64,000 nucleotides of DNA from Bin87 sp965222895 (GTDB taxonomy: Bacteria; Chloroflexota; Dehalococcoidia; Lucifugimonadales; UBA3495), in the NCBI GenBank assembly GCA_965222895.1, contig CBDCVB010000001.1, forward strand, positions 992,001 through 1,056,000, in the 5' to 3' direction. Shown in pieces: positions 17,435-26,269 of the stretch. A program made the translations under genes and the position numbers. Numbering within the stretch: the first letter of the stretch is position 1; each line of letters opens with the position of its first letter. The notes below the pieces were generated by a model that made no database searches, had not been told where the DNA came from, and was given only the letters and a program-made list of their open reading frames with translations.

Positions 17435-17915
17435 CGCCGGCCGGTTCCGGGGAGTCCAGGAACCGCCAGCCCGGCAAGTCCACCTGCCACAACGCATCTT
17501 CCAGCAGCATCGGGATAACCAGGCCCGACATCAGGCGGCTGCGCTGCACCACCGTCTCGTCGGTTACGCCGAAGGGCAGGAACACGAACGCGTGCACATC
17601 GTCCACGTAGCGAGTGGGCGCGGCGGCCAGGTCGGTCAGGTCTTCCAGCGGCCAGAGCCGGAGGACGGTGGTGCGAAAATCGTCCAACAGCGAGGGACGC
17701 ATGGCATGATTAGCGTCATACGCGGCCCGATAGGCCACCTGCATATCAATGCTGTTGCGCGTGGCCCACACGCCGAGACGCATACCGCGGGTCTCCTTTG
17801 ACAACATCGCCCAGGCCAGATCCATGTCGCCGTCGCGTATGGACTCGGCGAACAGGCCGGCCCGTTGGCCAACCTCGTCGGGTTCCTGGCTGCGACGATG
17901 CCCGGGGATGCGCAT
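17427..17915 (-). CDS. Conserved-looking protein of unknown function
   Basis: From the ATG at 17915 this gives 162 residues. There is no signal peptide, membrane helix or recognised motif; the sequence mixes helices (AGLFAESIRDGDMDLAWAML) with a beta-rich end (DVHAFVFLPFGVT). It overlaps the HNH gene by 8 bases, so they are co-expressed. It could be a partner of the HNH/PaREP1 group or an unrelated first gene of that operon. A TTG at 17960 is a weaker start. Confidence 0.55.
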   Translation of the reverse strand: MRIPGHRRSQEPDEVGQRAGLFAESIRDGDMDLAWAMLSKETRGMRLGVWATRNSIDMQVAYRAAYDANHAMRPSLLDDFRTTVLRLWPLEDLTDLAAAPTRYVDDVHAFVFLPFGVTDETVVQRSRLMSGLVIPMLLEDALWQVDLPGWRFLDSPEPAGDG

Positions 17916-17978
17916 ACAATTGCTCCGAAGTATGGTTTCTGGACTACCGCCGTGGACCAACGCGGGGAGACGGCAAGA

Positions 17979-19715
17979 CTAATACCCGATGGCGTAGCCG
18001 TCGTAGCGGGGGTCGGCGGCGCCGTGGATGGCGCCGGTGTTGGGGTCAATGTGCAAGGCCATCTCCCGTCCGGTTACGCCGTCCCACTCGCCCAGCACCT
18101 GCACCGGGTGGCCCATGCTGCGGAGTCGGCGCACGGCGTCAACGTCGAACCGTCCCTCCATGAGCAACCGATTTTCCGCGCTGTGGGGAAGCGTCGACTC
18201 GGTTCCGTCCTGAACGTCCTTCCAGCGCGGGGCTTCCACGGCCTCCTGCAGGGTCATGCCATGGTCGATCAGGTTGGTGATGACCTGCATATTGCTCTGC
18301 ACCTGGCAGTCTGCGCCGGGTGTTCCCAGGGCGTATACTAGCTGGCGACCGGCGCCGTGCCCGTTTTCCGATGCCGGCGCTTCCTGGAACACCATCACCG
18401 GGTTCATCGTGTGCCGGACGCGTTTGCCCGGTTGCAGGCAATCCACATGTCCAGGGTCCAGATGCCAGTAGGTCATGCGGTTGTTGAGCAGGATGCCCGT
18501 ATCGCCGGCGACCAGGGACGAACCCCAACCGCTCTGGATGCTCTGGAGCTGGCAGACGGCGTTGCCGTCGCGGTCGGCGACTACGAAGCAGGTGGTGTCC
18601 TCCTGTTCGGTGCGGGGGCCGCGTCGGCCGGCTCCGGAGGCCACAGCCTTGCGGGGCGTCGTCTGGTGGCGCCAGGGATCGCCGGCGGCCACGTTGCTGC
18701 CGGCGCGTTCCGGGTCGATGCTGGCGGATCTCTCCCGGGCGTATTCCCGGGCAAGCATACCCTCCAGCGGCACATCGACGTAATCCGGGTCGGCGACGTG
18801 GGCCTCCCGGTCGGCGAAGGCCAGCTTCTTGGCTTCCACCATCAGATGGATCGACTCCGCTGAACCAAACCCCAAGGCGGCAATGTCATGGCCGTCAATG
18901 ATGTTCAGCTCCTGGAGCAGGATGTGTCCGCTGGAGTTGGGCGGAGCCTCGTAGACGGTATAGCCACGATACCGGGCGGCGATCGGTTCCTGCCAACGGG
19001 CGTGGCAATCGTCCAGGTCGGCCACGGTGAGCAGCCCGCCCTGCCCCTCGCTGAACCGCACGATAGCCGCACCGATGGAACCCCGGTAGAAGGCATCGCG
19101 ACCCTCGGCGGCGATGGTGGACAGGGTGCGGGCCAGGTCGGGATTACGCAGGATGTCCCCGGCCGGCAGGGGCGCCCCTGAGCCATCGCGGGTGTAAATC
19201 GCCCGGCTGGTGGGAAACTCGCAGAGCAGCCGGTCGCCGGCGATGGCCGCTGCCAGGTAATGCGTAACCGGGAACCCGTCGCTGGCCAGGGCGATGGCCG
19301 GCGCTAACACATCGGACAGGGGCAACCTCCCGTGGGCTTCGTGGGTGTCCAGCCAGGCGTTCAGCAGCCCCGGCACCGACACGCTCAGGATGCCCTTCAT
19401 CGGGACGCCGTCCCGGTAGCGTTCCAGCGTGGCGGCGTAGGGCGCGGCGCCGGTGCCGTTACTAACCCGCAGGCGGTCCTCGCCGGCCAGGTAGGCCATG
19501 ATGAACCCATCGCCTCCGATGCCGGACATTAGCGGCTCGACAACGCTCAGAGCGGCCGCCGTGGCGATGGCGGCGTCAACCGCGTTGCCACCCTGCTGCA
19601 GGATGCTGACGCCAGCCTGGGCCGCGAGAGGGTGGCCGGCGCAGACCATGCCGTTGCGTCCCATCACCACCGGGCGATGGGCGGAATATTGGATGCCGTG
19701 GGGTGTTGCAGACAT
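17979..19715 (-). CDS. Gamma-glutamyltransferase family protein
   Basis: This is a 578-residue Ntn-hydrolase of the gamma-glutamyltranspeptidase family, starting at the ATG at 19715 with AGGAG upstream. QQGGNAVDAAIATAAALSVVEP near the N-terminus and GIGGDGFIMAY are typical. The precursor is expected to cleave itself before the first Thr of DTTCFVVADRDGNAV. LLNNRMTYW fits the small subunit. No signal peptide is seen, so it likely acts in the cytosol. It may process glutathione-like or gamma-glutamyl compounds. Confidence 0.9.
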   Translation of the reverse strand: MSATPHGIQYSAHRPVVMGRNGMVCAGHPLAAQAGVSILQQGGNAVDAAIATAAALSVVEPLMSGIGGDGFIMAYLAGEDRLRVSNGTGAAPYAATLERYRDGVPMKGILSVSVPGLLNAWLDTHEAHGRLPLSDVLAPAIALASDGFPVTHYLAAAIAGDRLLCEFPTSRAIYTRDGSGAPLPAGDILRNPDLARTLSTIAAEGRDAFYRGSIGAAIVRFSEGQGGLLTVADLDDCHARWQEPIAARYRGYTVYEAPPNSSGHILLQELNIIDGHDIAALGFGSAESIHLMVEAKKLAFADREAHVADPDYVDVPLEGMLAREYARERSASIDPERAGSNVAAGDPWRHQTTPRKAVASGAGRRGPRTEQEDTTCFVVADRDGNAVCQLQSIQSGWGSSLVAGDTGILLNNRMTYWHLDPGHVDCLQPGKRVRHTMNPVMVFQEAPASENGHGAGRQLVYALGTPGADCQVQSNMQVITNLIDHGMTLQEAVEAPRWKDVQDGTESTLPHSAENRLLMEGRFDVDAVRRLRSMGHPVQVLGEWDGVTGREMALHIDPNTGAIHGAADPRYDGYAIGY

Positions 19716-19919
19716 GATGCGATGCGCTCCTGAATGTGAGACGGTTGGTGAGACGGTTCGGGATGCAGTGGCGCAGACCCGCCCCATCTTATCACCGCCG
19801 CAAAGCCCTGCCGGGATGGTTGCGGGATGACGCCGCCACGCGCTGCCAGTGGCTTACCGGCGTTGGCGACGGCTAACCGACGACGGTATACCGGGCAAGG
19901 CCGGCCGGCGAAAAAACCG

Positions 19920-20741
19920 CTATGCGGCGCCGATGGAGGCGGCCGAGTGGCGCACGGTGTTCAGCACTTCCCGAGCCACGCCTCCTTTGGAGAAGAAGGC
20001 TTCCTGTTCAGCGCCAAACTGGCCGCCGCTGTTGCGCAGGGTAATGAGCAGCGTATCCGTACCGATGCTCAGAATAGACTGCGGTTCGTGAATCACGGTG
20101 GAAAGATTGTACGCGCCGCCCAGGTCCAGGGCCGCAAATATGGTGTCATTGACCGTTGCTTCCCTGAATTCGGTTTTGTGCAACAGGGTCTGGTTGAAAT
20201 TGGCATTGGACAAGTTGGAGTGAGCCAGGGTCGCTTCGTCCAGGATGGTTTTGTAGAAGGTGGAATTAGACAGGTTGGCGTGCTGAATATCGGCCCAGGC
20301 CAGGTTCGCCTGTGAGAAATCCGAGAAATAGCAGTAGGTCCCCCGCAGCACCGCCTGCCCCAGGTCGGCGCCCCGCAGATTTATCTGGTTCATGTCAGCC
20401 TTGGTCAGGTTGGCGCCCTGGAGCTGGGCGCCGGCCATGTTGCATTCGCGGATGGTGGCGCCTAGCAGGTTGGCGTCGCGCAGGTTGGCGTTCTGGAAGT
20501 TGGCGCCGGTCAGGTCGCACATATGCAGGTCGGCGCCCCGCAGGTCAGCGTTGCTGAAGTCAGACCCGCTGAAATCCAGGTTGTCCAGATTGCTCCAGAT
20601 GAGGTTCGTGCCCTGCAATTGGGAGTGCTTGAAGGACAGAATCGACGCGTCTTTCATCGTCCGCCATTCGTTCCACCCAACCACGTCGGTACGCAGCCGT
20701 TTCAACTGACGCCGCACCGACATTCTGCCCCAGAAATCCAT
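19920..20741 (-). CDS. Pentapeptide repeat protein
   Basis: This 273-residue protein has about 30 consecutive A(N/D)LXX-type repeats from about residue 40 to 200, such as FSNADLRGADLHMCDLTGAN. These fold as a right-handed quadrilateral beta helix. The N-terminus is basic and the C-terminal 60 residues are non-repetitive. Known family roles include DNA mimicry and gyrase protection, but most are uncharacterised. No signal peptide is seen. Confidence 0.9.
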   Translation of the reverse strand: MDFWGRMSVRRQLKRLRTDVVGWNEWRTMKDASILSFKHSQLQGTNLIWSNLDNLDFSGSDFSNADLRGADLHMCDLTGANFQNANLRDANLLGATIRECNMAGAQLQGANLTKADMNQINLRGADLGQAVLRGTYCYFSDFSQANLAWADIQHANLSNSTFYKTILDEATLAHSNLSNANFNQTLLHKTEFREATVNDTIFAALDLGGAYNLSTVIHEPQSILSIGTDTLLITLRNSGGQFGAEQEAFFSKGGVAREVLNTVRHSAASIGAA

Positions 20742-21146
20742 AGGTAAACTCCAGTCGAGTTGCGAAACGTAACTGTTCAGTGTTGAGAGAATCCTTTGGG
20801 AGACCGTTCGATGTGACTTGCCGTTTCCTGCCTGAATTGGCGCGTCGGACTTGGATGATCACCCTCAGGTCCCCCGAAGTCTGAACAGTTACTGCGAAAC
20901 CGGCGCTCCGACATCAGCGGAGCAGGCTTAGCCACCACCGCCCTCACCACCGGAGCCTTCTCAAAACCTCTTGACGTTCGCTCATGATGAACTTGTCGAA
21001 CCACCGGCAACCGTCCAAGGCCCTTCCGACTGCCGTCGCACGGTGGCGACAATATTTTGCGGCCGGCCCGTCCGGGACGAGCCGACCTTTACAAATGCCT
21101 TCCCAAAAGCTTCAGCCGCCGGGACGAAGCGGCGCCCGGTTAGTTT
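20742..21146. other. Intergenic stretch holding a MITE and a short dispersed repeat
   Basis: There is no convincing gene in these 405 bases. They hold the IS66-type MITE at 20769-20892. At about 20970-21006 there is a sequence resembling the common bacterial intergenic repeat with GATGAACTTGTCGAACC. The rest is unremarkable and probably contains the promoter of the pentapeptide-repeat gene. Confidence 0.6.
20769..20892. mobile_element. MITE with IS66-like ends and 8-base target duplication
   Basis: This 124-base element has perfect 12-base terminal inverted repeats, GTAACTGTTCAG and CTGAACAGTTAC. It is flanked on both sides by the same 8 bases TGCGAAAC (20761-20768 and 20893-20900). IS66-family elements are known for GTAA ends and 8-base duplications. 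The ends resemble those of the IS66-type unit at 41407-43576. No coding capacity is present, so it would depend on a transposase elsewhere. Confidence 0.88.
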
Positions 21147-21530
21147 CTAGTGGCCGCCGCAGCCGCAACCGCCACCACCGCTGCCGCACCCACAGCCACC
21201 ACCACCGCTGCCACACCCACAACTGCCGCTGCCGCAACCGCCGCCGGAGTACATCGGGTTGTTGATGACAAACCCAACCCGGCCACCGAACTCTTCAACA
21301 TAGTCGATGGTGGCTTCTTCAAGGAACGGCGCGCTGTCGGAGTCCAGCAGGAACTCGACGCCGCTCATGCGGAGAACCGTGTCGTCAGCCTGGTGCTCTT
21401 TCTCCATGGTCAGCATATATTGCAAACCCTGGCCGGCCGGCATCGCTACTACGCGCAGGGCGGAACCGCTTTCGTCCTCACCCTCCATCACTTCCTTGAG
21501 CTTTTCGATAGCCAGACTGGTAACGTTCAT
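21147..21530 (-). CDS. HesB/IscA-like protein with Gly/Cys-rich tail
   Basis: This 127-residue protein is built like an A-type Fe-S carrier (LAIEKLKEVM, FLEEATIDYVEE, GFVINNPM). However, the usual first cysteine loop GGCSG is replaced by AGQGL at 32-36. The last 33 residues are a Gly/Cys tail with seven Cys in repeated CGCGSGGGG units. The tail could bind Fe-S or other metals. The canonical carrier of the window is at 24563-24919. Confidence 0.75.
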   Translation of the reverse strand: MNVTSLAIEKLKEVMEGEDESGSALRVVAMPAGQGLQYMLTMEKEHQADDTVLRMSGVEFLLDSDSAPFLEEATIDYVEEFGGRVGFVINNPMYSGGGCGSGSCGCGSGGGGCGCGSGGGGCGCGGH

Positions 21531-22040
21531 ATTCGATGCTCCTGATGGCTTTTCGTTACGGGAACACGTTGCCCGGTTCCCTGCGTGATTTGTACTGCCA
21601 GACTAACACGCTGCTTGTCAACCCGTCAATTGAACTGCCGTCGGCCGGCGCGCAATTCAGATTGCGATTTTGTTTCGACGAGGGGTCGTCTCGCCAAATA
21701 CATTCGCTAGCCATAGCTAGCCATTGTTAGCCAGCCATTGCCGGTAACGCGTACCCACTTTAATCTGTCATTGCGCGGAGCGCAGCATTAACCTGTCATT
21801 ACGAGGAGCGTAGCGACGTGGCAATCTCGATGAGGTTGAACACAGGGCGGCGAACCGCCGTTGCTACGACGACGAGATTGCCACGCTACGCTCGCAATGA
21901 CAAGGTGGGTACGCTCGTGGCCCGGGTACGCGTGAGCCATTGCCGCCGTTGCGATGAATGCGGGAACGTGGCAAACTCAACTACTACTGCCAGCCGCTGG
22001 GTTGCTGCTGACGCAACAAGCCAGCCATCGAGAGGACAAC
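21531..22040. other. Intergenic stretch with palindromic repeats, upstream of nadC
   Basis: No gene is supported in these 510 bases. They contain a short CATTGCG repeat arm at 21767-21785 and a large inverted repeat at 21795-21901. The open frame starting at 21954 is only an upstream extension of nadC. The divergent promoters of the IscA-like gene and nadC must lie here. Confidence 0.6.
21795..21901. repeat. CATTGCGAG-type repeat, full inverted pair
   Basis: The sequence begins GTCATTACGAGGAGCG and ends CGCTCGCAATGAC. The two arms of about 35 bases are near reverse complements and could fold into a long hairpin around a GGGCGGCGAACCGCCG centre. Related copies lie at 4147, 36310, 49945 and 63396. 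Such repeats can act as terminators or be remnants of small mobile units. Confidence 0.7.
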
Positions 22041-22901
22041 ATGAGCCAGCAGCTTCCCCCCGAGGTACTGAACCTCATCGACTCCGCCCTTACCGAAGAC
22101 CAGGCGTTCAACGACCCGACGACCCAAACTCTGATCCCAACCACCGTGATTGGCAGCGGGATGCTGCGCGCGAAGGCCGACGGCGTGCTGGCCGGCGGCC
22201 ACGTTGCAGCTGCCGTGTTCCACCGCATTGACCCGCAACTGGAGGTGGAATTGCTGCTGGAAGAGGGCGCGCCGCTGCAGCCCAGACAGGACATCGCCAG
22301 TGTGTACGGCCCCGCCGCTTCGATCCTGCGGGCCGAACGCACCGCCCTCAACTTCATCCAGCGCATGAGCGGCATCGCCACGGCCACCAACCACTACGTG
22401 CGCGCCGTGGCCGGCACCGATGCCCGCATCGTGGACACCCGCAAAACCGCCCCCGGCCATCGCTACCTGGACAAGTACAGCGTCCGTATGGGCGGCGGGC
22501 ACAACCACCGTCTGAACCTGGCCGACGGTATCCTCATCAAGGACAACCATCTGGAAGCGCGGGCGTCGCTGGAAGAGCCGTTGGGCGCCGTGGTGCGTCG
22601 CGCCATTTCCCTGGCCTCGCACACCATCCGAGTCGAAGTGGAGGTCGAATCGCTGGATCAGGTGATGGAGGCCGTAGACGCCGGCGCCCACATCATCATG
22701 CTCGACAACATGGACGTGCCGACGATGCGAGCAGCGGTTGGCATCATCGCTGGCCGGGCATCGATCGAGGCATCCGGCGGCATTACGCTGGCCACCGTCC
22801 GCGAGATCGCCGAAACCGGCGTCAACCTCATCAGCGTCGGCGGCTTAACCCACTCACCCGACGCGCTGGACATTTCCCTGGACCTGGAGTTTCCGGGGTA
22901 G
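22041..22901 (+). CDS. nadC: Nicotinate-nucleotide pyrophosphorylase (carboxylating)
   Basis: This 286-residue enzyme makes nicotinate mononucleotide from quinolinate and PRPP in NAD synthesis. Motifs are LNFIQRMSGIAT, RIVDTRKTAPGHRYLDKYSV, GGGHNHRLNLADGILIKDNH and a C-terminal IEASGGI and ISVGGLTHS phosphate-binding region. The ATG at 22041 is preferred, with GAGAGG 5 bases upstream. The nadD-pyrE fusion at 36407 serves the same pathway. Confidence 0.95.
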   Translation: MSQQLPPEVLNLIDSALTEDQAFNDPTTQTLIPTTVIGSGMLRAKADGVLAGGHVAAAVFHRIDPQLEVELLLEEGAPLQPRQDIASVYGPAASILRAERTALNFIQRMSGIATATNHYVRAVAGTDARIVDTRKTAPGHRYLDKYSVRMGGGHNHRLNLADGILIKDNHLEARASLEEPLGAVVRRAISLASHTIRVEVEVESLDQVMEAVDAGAHIIMLDNMDVPTMRAAVGIIAGRASIEASGGITLATVREIAETGVNLISVGGLTHSPDALDISLDLEFPG

Positions 22902-22905
22902 GGGG

Positions 22906-24033
22906 TCATCCCCCCAGCAGGGGTTTTTCCCCGCCGAAGAGCTGCGGCCGGGCTGTTATGTGGCCCTTGATACCGTTGGGCGCTTCGGCATTCTCGGCAA
23001 CTACGTCCAGCGCATTGCCAATCTCGGCGGCCACGGTTCGCACGTAGCCCAACCCGATGACGCTTTCGCCCTCCAGAGCCGGCACCACGGTCACCGATGT
23101 AACGAGCCCCATCGCTTTGCCGTCGCCGTCAACCAACCGCGCGCCGTCCAGCGCTTCGGCCACTTCGCCGCCATCGTTCTGAATCTCGAAGCCGTCGTTT
23201 TGCGTCTCGAAACGGAGGGCCACCAGATACTTTTGCACCTTCTCGTAAGTGTCCAGGCGGGCGATAACCTCCTGGCCGATGTAGCAGCCCTTGTGAAAGT
23301 CGATGGCCCCGATGAGACCGGCCTCCAGCGGGTTATACGTTTCGCTCATCTCGGCGCCGTAGAGGGGTTGTTGACGGGCGATGCGCAGCGCCTCGGCGGT
23401 GTCTGCGCTGATTTGCACTGCGCCGGCATCCGCAAGCGCCGCCGCCAGGGATGACGCATCCGCAGGGTCGAGTCCCACCAGATGGAATCCCATTCGTTCC
23501 CGCCCAGTGGCCGGGTCTGCCGGCGGCACGATGAGCGACGCGGCGCTGTCGTTCCCACCCACGTTGACCGTGCGCACCGCCGGCGCCGTCAGTTCGGATG
23601 CGTCCAGGCCGGTTACTTGTTGGACTACCTGCAAGGCTTCTGGGCCGGTAACCGTCAGCATGGTGGACTGTTCAGAGACATCCTCAACCTCCAGTTCTTC
23701 CATGATGGTGTACTTGTCCAGAAACTCGATGACGGCCGGCTGCTGGCCCGGACTGGTGAGCAATAGCTGGTGGTCGCCGCAATGCGCCACGTACACCAGG
23801 TCTACGATGCGGCCGCGATCACTGGTCAGCACGGTGGCCTCTACGCTACCCGGCGCAGCATCAGGGTCGATCAGGTTGGTGGACAGGCGGTTGAGCAGGT
23901 CACGGGCGTCGTCGCCCACCAACTTAAGGCGGCCCGCCTGGTTGGAGAAAACAGCGGCGCTTTCCACAGCGGCCCGGTATTCTGCGGCCCGGTACTCTGC
24001 GGAGATGTGTGAATCGGTGGCAAAGGCGGTCAT
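22906..24033 (-). CDS. ygfZ: Folate-binding protein YgfZ/GcvT family
   Basis: This 375-residue protein has a GcvT-like folate-binding fold and the YgfZ signature KGCYIGQE near residue 250. YgfZ helps maturation or repair of Fe-S enzymes together with folate. Short internal repeats occur: EYRAAEYRAA near the start and FETQNDGFEIQNDGG in the middle. It lies close to the ErpA-like and IscA-like genes, which supports an Fe-S role. It is convergent with nadC. Confidence 0.88.
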   Translation of the reverse strand: MTAFATDSHISAEYRAAEYRAAVESAAVFSNQAGRLKLVGDDARDLLNRLSTNLIDPDAAPGSVEATVLTSDRGRIVDLVYVAHCGDHQLLLTSPGQQPAVIEFLDKYTIMEELEVEDVSEQSTMLTVTGPEALQVVQQVTGLDASELTAPAVRTVNVGGNDSAASLIVPPADPATGRERMGFHLVGLDPADASSLAAALADAGAVQISADTAEALRIARQQPLYGAEMSETYNPLEAGLIGAIDFHKGCYIGQEVIARLDTYEKVQKYLVALRFETQNDGFEIQNDGGEVAEALDGARLVDGDGKAMGLVTSVTVVPALEGESVIGLGYVRTVAAEIGNALDVVAENAEAPNGIKGHITARPQLFGGEKPLLGG

Positions 24034-24054
24034 CTCTAGCCTCCAAAACTTAAA

Positions 24055-24090
24055 ACCCTCTCCCTTCGGGAGAGGGGCCGGGGTGAGGGC
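24055..24090. repeat. CCCTCTCCC hairpin repeat, copy 1
   Basis: A short hairpin with arms CCCTCTCCCTTCGGGAGAGG followed by GGGGTGAGGG. It lies between the coiled-coil gene and ygfZ. Related copies are at 44845-44885 and 59331-59368. It is a widespread intergenic repeat type and may end transcription. Confidence 0.55.
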
Positions 24091-24102
24091 GCATCACATA
24101 CC

Positions 24103-24531
24103 CTAACTCGGCGACGGCGTTTCCACGGCAACGGCCCCGCTGAATTGCGCTTGCCCTTGAGCATCGTGGGTGTGGTTGGCCAAAGCGATGAGCAGATGCC
24201 GATGCGACCGGTCAATAGCTTCCAGAAGTTCTTGCCGGGTATCCCGAAGTTCCTGACGAAATTCTTGCCAAAAACCCCGAAGTTCCTGATGAAATTCTTG
24301 CCGAAAGCCCTCAAGTTCCTGATGAAATTCTTGCCGAACGCCCCCAAGTTCCTGATGAAATTCTTGCCGCGTGTCCCGCAGCTCCTGCCGGAGGTCACGC
24401 ATCGAATCTTCGAGGTTGCTAACCCTGCTGCCGAGCTTGCCCAGCCAAAACAATCCGCCTCCGCCCAGCAACAGGATAGTCAGTATGTTGCCGACTATCG
24501 CGGCGATGGCGGATACGTCAAGCGCAACCAT
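24103..24531 (-). CDS. Membrane-anchored coiled-coil protein with 11-residue repeats
   Basis: This 142-residue protein has an N-terminal membrane helix (IVGNILTILLLGGGGLFWL, about 12-30). It is followed by about six 11-residue repeats of the type RQEFHQELGGV, encoded by 33-base DNA repeats. Eleven-residue periods form right-handed or straight coiled coils. The C-terminal 35 residues are unstructured. A similar layout occurs at 53928-54629. The function is unknown. Confidence 0.65.
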   Translation of the reverse strand: MVALDVSAIAAIVGNILTILLLGGGGLFWLGKLGSRVSNLEDSMRDLRQELRDTRQEFHQELGGVRQEFHQELEGFRQEFHQELRGFWQEFRQELRDTRQELLEAIDRSHRHLLIALANHTHDAQGQAQFSGAVAVETPSPS

Positions 24532-24562
24532 CAGGATTCCTCAGGAGCCGTATTCAGCGAGG

Positions 24563-24919
24563 CTATACGGCGAACGAGGTGCCGCAGCCGCAGGCCTTCT
24601 TGGCGTTGGGATTCTCAAAGATGAACCCCTTGCCGTTGAGTCCGTCGGAAAAGTCCAGCTGGGTGCCGACCAGGTAAATGTAGGACTTTTTGTCCACCAT
24701 CACCTTGACGCCGTATTGCTCGACTATCTTGTCTGAATCGCGCTCCTGGTCGGTGATGGTGAGGTCGTAGGTGAGGCCGGAACAACCACCGCCTTTGACC
24801 GCGACCCGCAGGCCGATGTTGCTGCTGAGGCCATCTTTTTCGGCGAAATACTTTATCTTCTCGGCAGCCTTCGGGGAGATCTCAACGGTAAGTTCAACGC
24901 CGTTCTGTGTAATAGGCAT
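24563..24919 (-). CDS. erpA: A-type iron-sulfur carrier protein (ErpA/IscA family)
   Basis: This 118-residue canonical A-type carrier has all three cluster cysteines: C46 in KGGGCSGLTYDL, and C110 and C112 in ACGCGTSFAV. It passes Fe-S clusters to apo-enzymes in the cytosol. The gene stands alone with a purine-rich site upstream. Window clients could include IspH, the radical SAM proteins and the Rieske ferredoxin. The symbol erpA is chosen by similarity; iscA is equally possible. Confidence 0.9.
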   Translation of the reverse strand: MPITQNGVELTVEISPKAAEKIKYFAEKDGLSSNIGLRVAVKGGGCSGLTYDLTITDQERDSDKIVEQYGVKVMVDKKSYIYLVGTQLDFSDGLNGKGFIFENPNAKKACGCGTSFAV

Positions 24920-25040
24920 AAAGGTACAACCTCCAGGTTGGAAGCTTGTGATACCGTAATTCTACGCAAACGCGCCATCGTAGTCAACAACTCCGCACCC
25001 GCCCGCATACCAATTTAACCTGGCATCTGTGGCGCGCCGG

Positions 25041-26264
25041 CTAAAACAACGGCTGCTGCGCTTCCGGAGATGCGGCGGGCTCAATGCGGCTGATGGCGTC
25101 GAACCAATCCTCTATAGAGTAGAAGGTGCGGTGGTTGAAGTTGCGTAAAAACGGATGCTCGAGGCCGTTGTCCGACGCGTCGGCGTACATCAGCACCGGG
25201 CGGGCCGGCTCAGCGGTGTGTGAGGCATACATCAACTCGGAGTACATGCCGGTGGACAACCGCCCGCCCATCGTGATGCGGTAACCGGCCACGCATTGCG
25301 CCTGCTCCACCATGGTCAAATCCCGATGCCGAATCTGGTTTTCCAGGTCGTCCCACACCTCCAGCGCCTCCTGCGGGTCCAGCGTCATCGGGTAGGTGGG
25401 CGGGCGGCCCTCGCTGAGCGTGCCGGTCAACGTCAGCGGCCAGCGCGCCTCATGGTCGCAGATGGTTATCTCCGACACATTGTGGGCGACGGCGGCCTGC
25501 GCCTTGGCCAGCACCTGCGGCGTGCCCTCGTCCAGGGTCAACGGATCGAAGACGATGAAGCGGCGATGTAATTCTCGGCGGATGTCGTCGATGGTCGCGC
25601 GGAGGTCGGCATCGTAGCGCACCGCAGTTATCGGGAAGCTGGAATAGACCAGCGGGTACTGGCGCCGGGCGAAGATGAGGCGGTACAGCATTTCGGCAGG
25701 GTGCTTCACGCCGACTACGTAGTGGGGCACGCCGCGCTGTTCGTACAGGTTGCGGGCCAGCAGGTCGGACATGGCGATTTCGGCGGTGCGCCACGCCAGA
25801 ATCTCGCGGAGACGCAGCCGGAAGTTGGTGTGCTGGTCGGCATCCCGACGCTGCATGGCGGCGTGAATGTCCAGCATATCGTCGACCAGCGTGATGATGC
25901 AGTCGGGTCGCCACCGGCGGATGGTTGGCACGTCAATCAGCGAAAACTGCCTCCCGCTGGTGTAGTAGGTCAGATGGGCGGCAATGAGGCTGTGGCGGGG
26001 GTCGATGGCCTCCAGCTGCTCGGCGATGCTCAGACCGGCGCGGCGCCAGGACGCCAGCTGGTAGGTGGGCCGGAATGACGCCAGGGCACTGGCCAGGTCG
26101 TCGCCCTGTGCGGCAATGGCGTCCTCAACGTTAGCCACCAGCACGTCGCGTGGGTTGGCGGCGGGAGCGTCGGGAAAGTCGCCGTGGGCGCTGAGCCGGT
26201 CAATCAGGTTGGCAATTACCACACCCTTGTCCACCCCCGAAGTGCCCGCCAGCAAAGCGCGCAT
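25041..26264 (-). CDS. P-loop-like protein of unknown function
   Basis: This 407-residue protein begins RALLAGTSGVDKGVVIANL, a Walker A-like GxxGxxKG stretch at 7-14 as in nucleotide kinases. Further on, RRWRPDCIITLVDDMLDIH and RNLYEQRGVPHYVVGVKHP fit an alpha/beta nucleotide-binding fold. There is no membrane segment. It starts 5 bases after the small gene at 26270-26479. No known family is recognised with confidence. Confidence 0.65.
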   Translation of the reverse strand: MRALLAGTSGVDKGVVIANLIDRLSAHGDFPDAPAANPRDVLVANVEDAIAAQGDDLASALASFRPTYQLASWRRAGLSIAEQLEAIDPRHSLIAAHLTYYTSGRQFSLIDVPTIRRWRPDCIITLVDDMLDIHAAMQRRDADQHTNFRLRLREILAWRTAEIAMSDLLARNLYEQRGVPHYVVGVKHPAEMLYRLIFARRQYPLVYSSFPITAVRYDADLRATIDDIRRELHRRFIVFDPLTLDEGTPQVLAKAQAAVAHNVSEITICDHEARWPLTLTGTLSEGRPPTYPMTLDPQEALEVWDDLENQIRHRDLTMVEQAQCVAGYRITMGGRLSTGMYSELMYASHTAEPARPVLMYADASDNGLEHPFLRNFNHRTFYSIEDWFDAISRIEPAASPEAQQPLF

Positions 26265-26269
26265 GGGCG

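Noticed and set aside
24250..24375. Regular 33-base repeats that could suggest a CRISPR array
   Set aside because: They are in frame, have no spacers and encode RQEFHQEL coiled-coil units.
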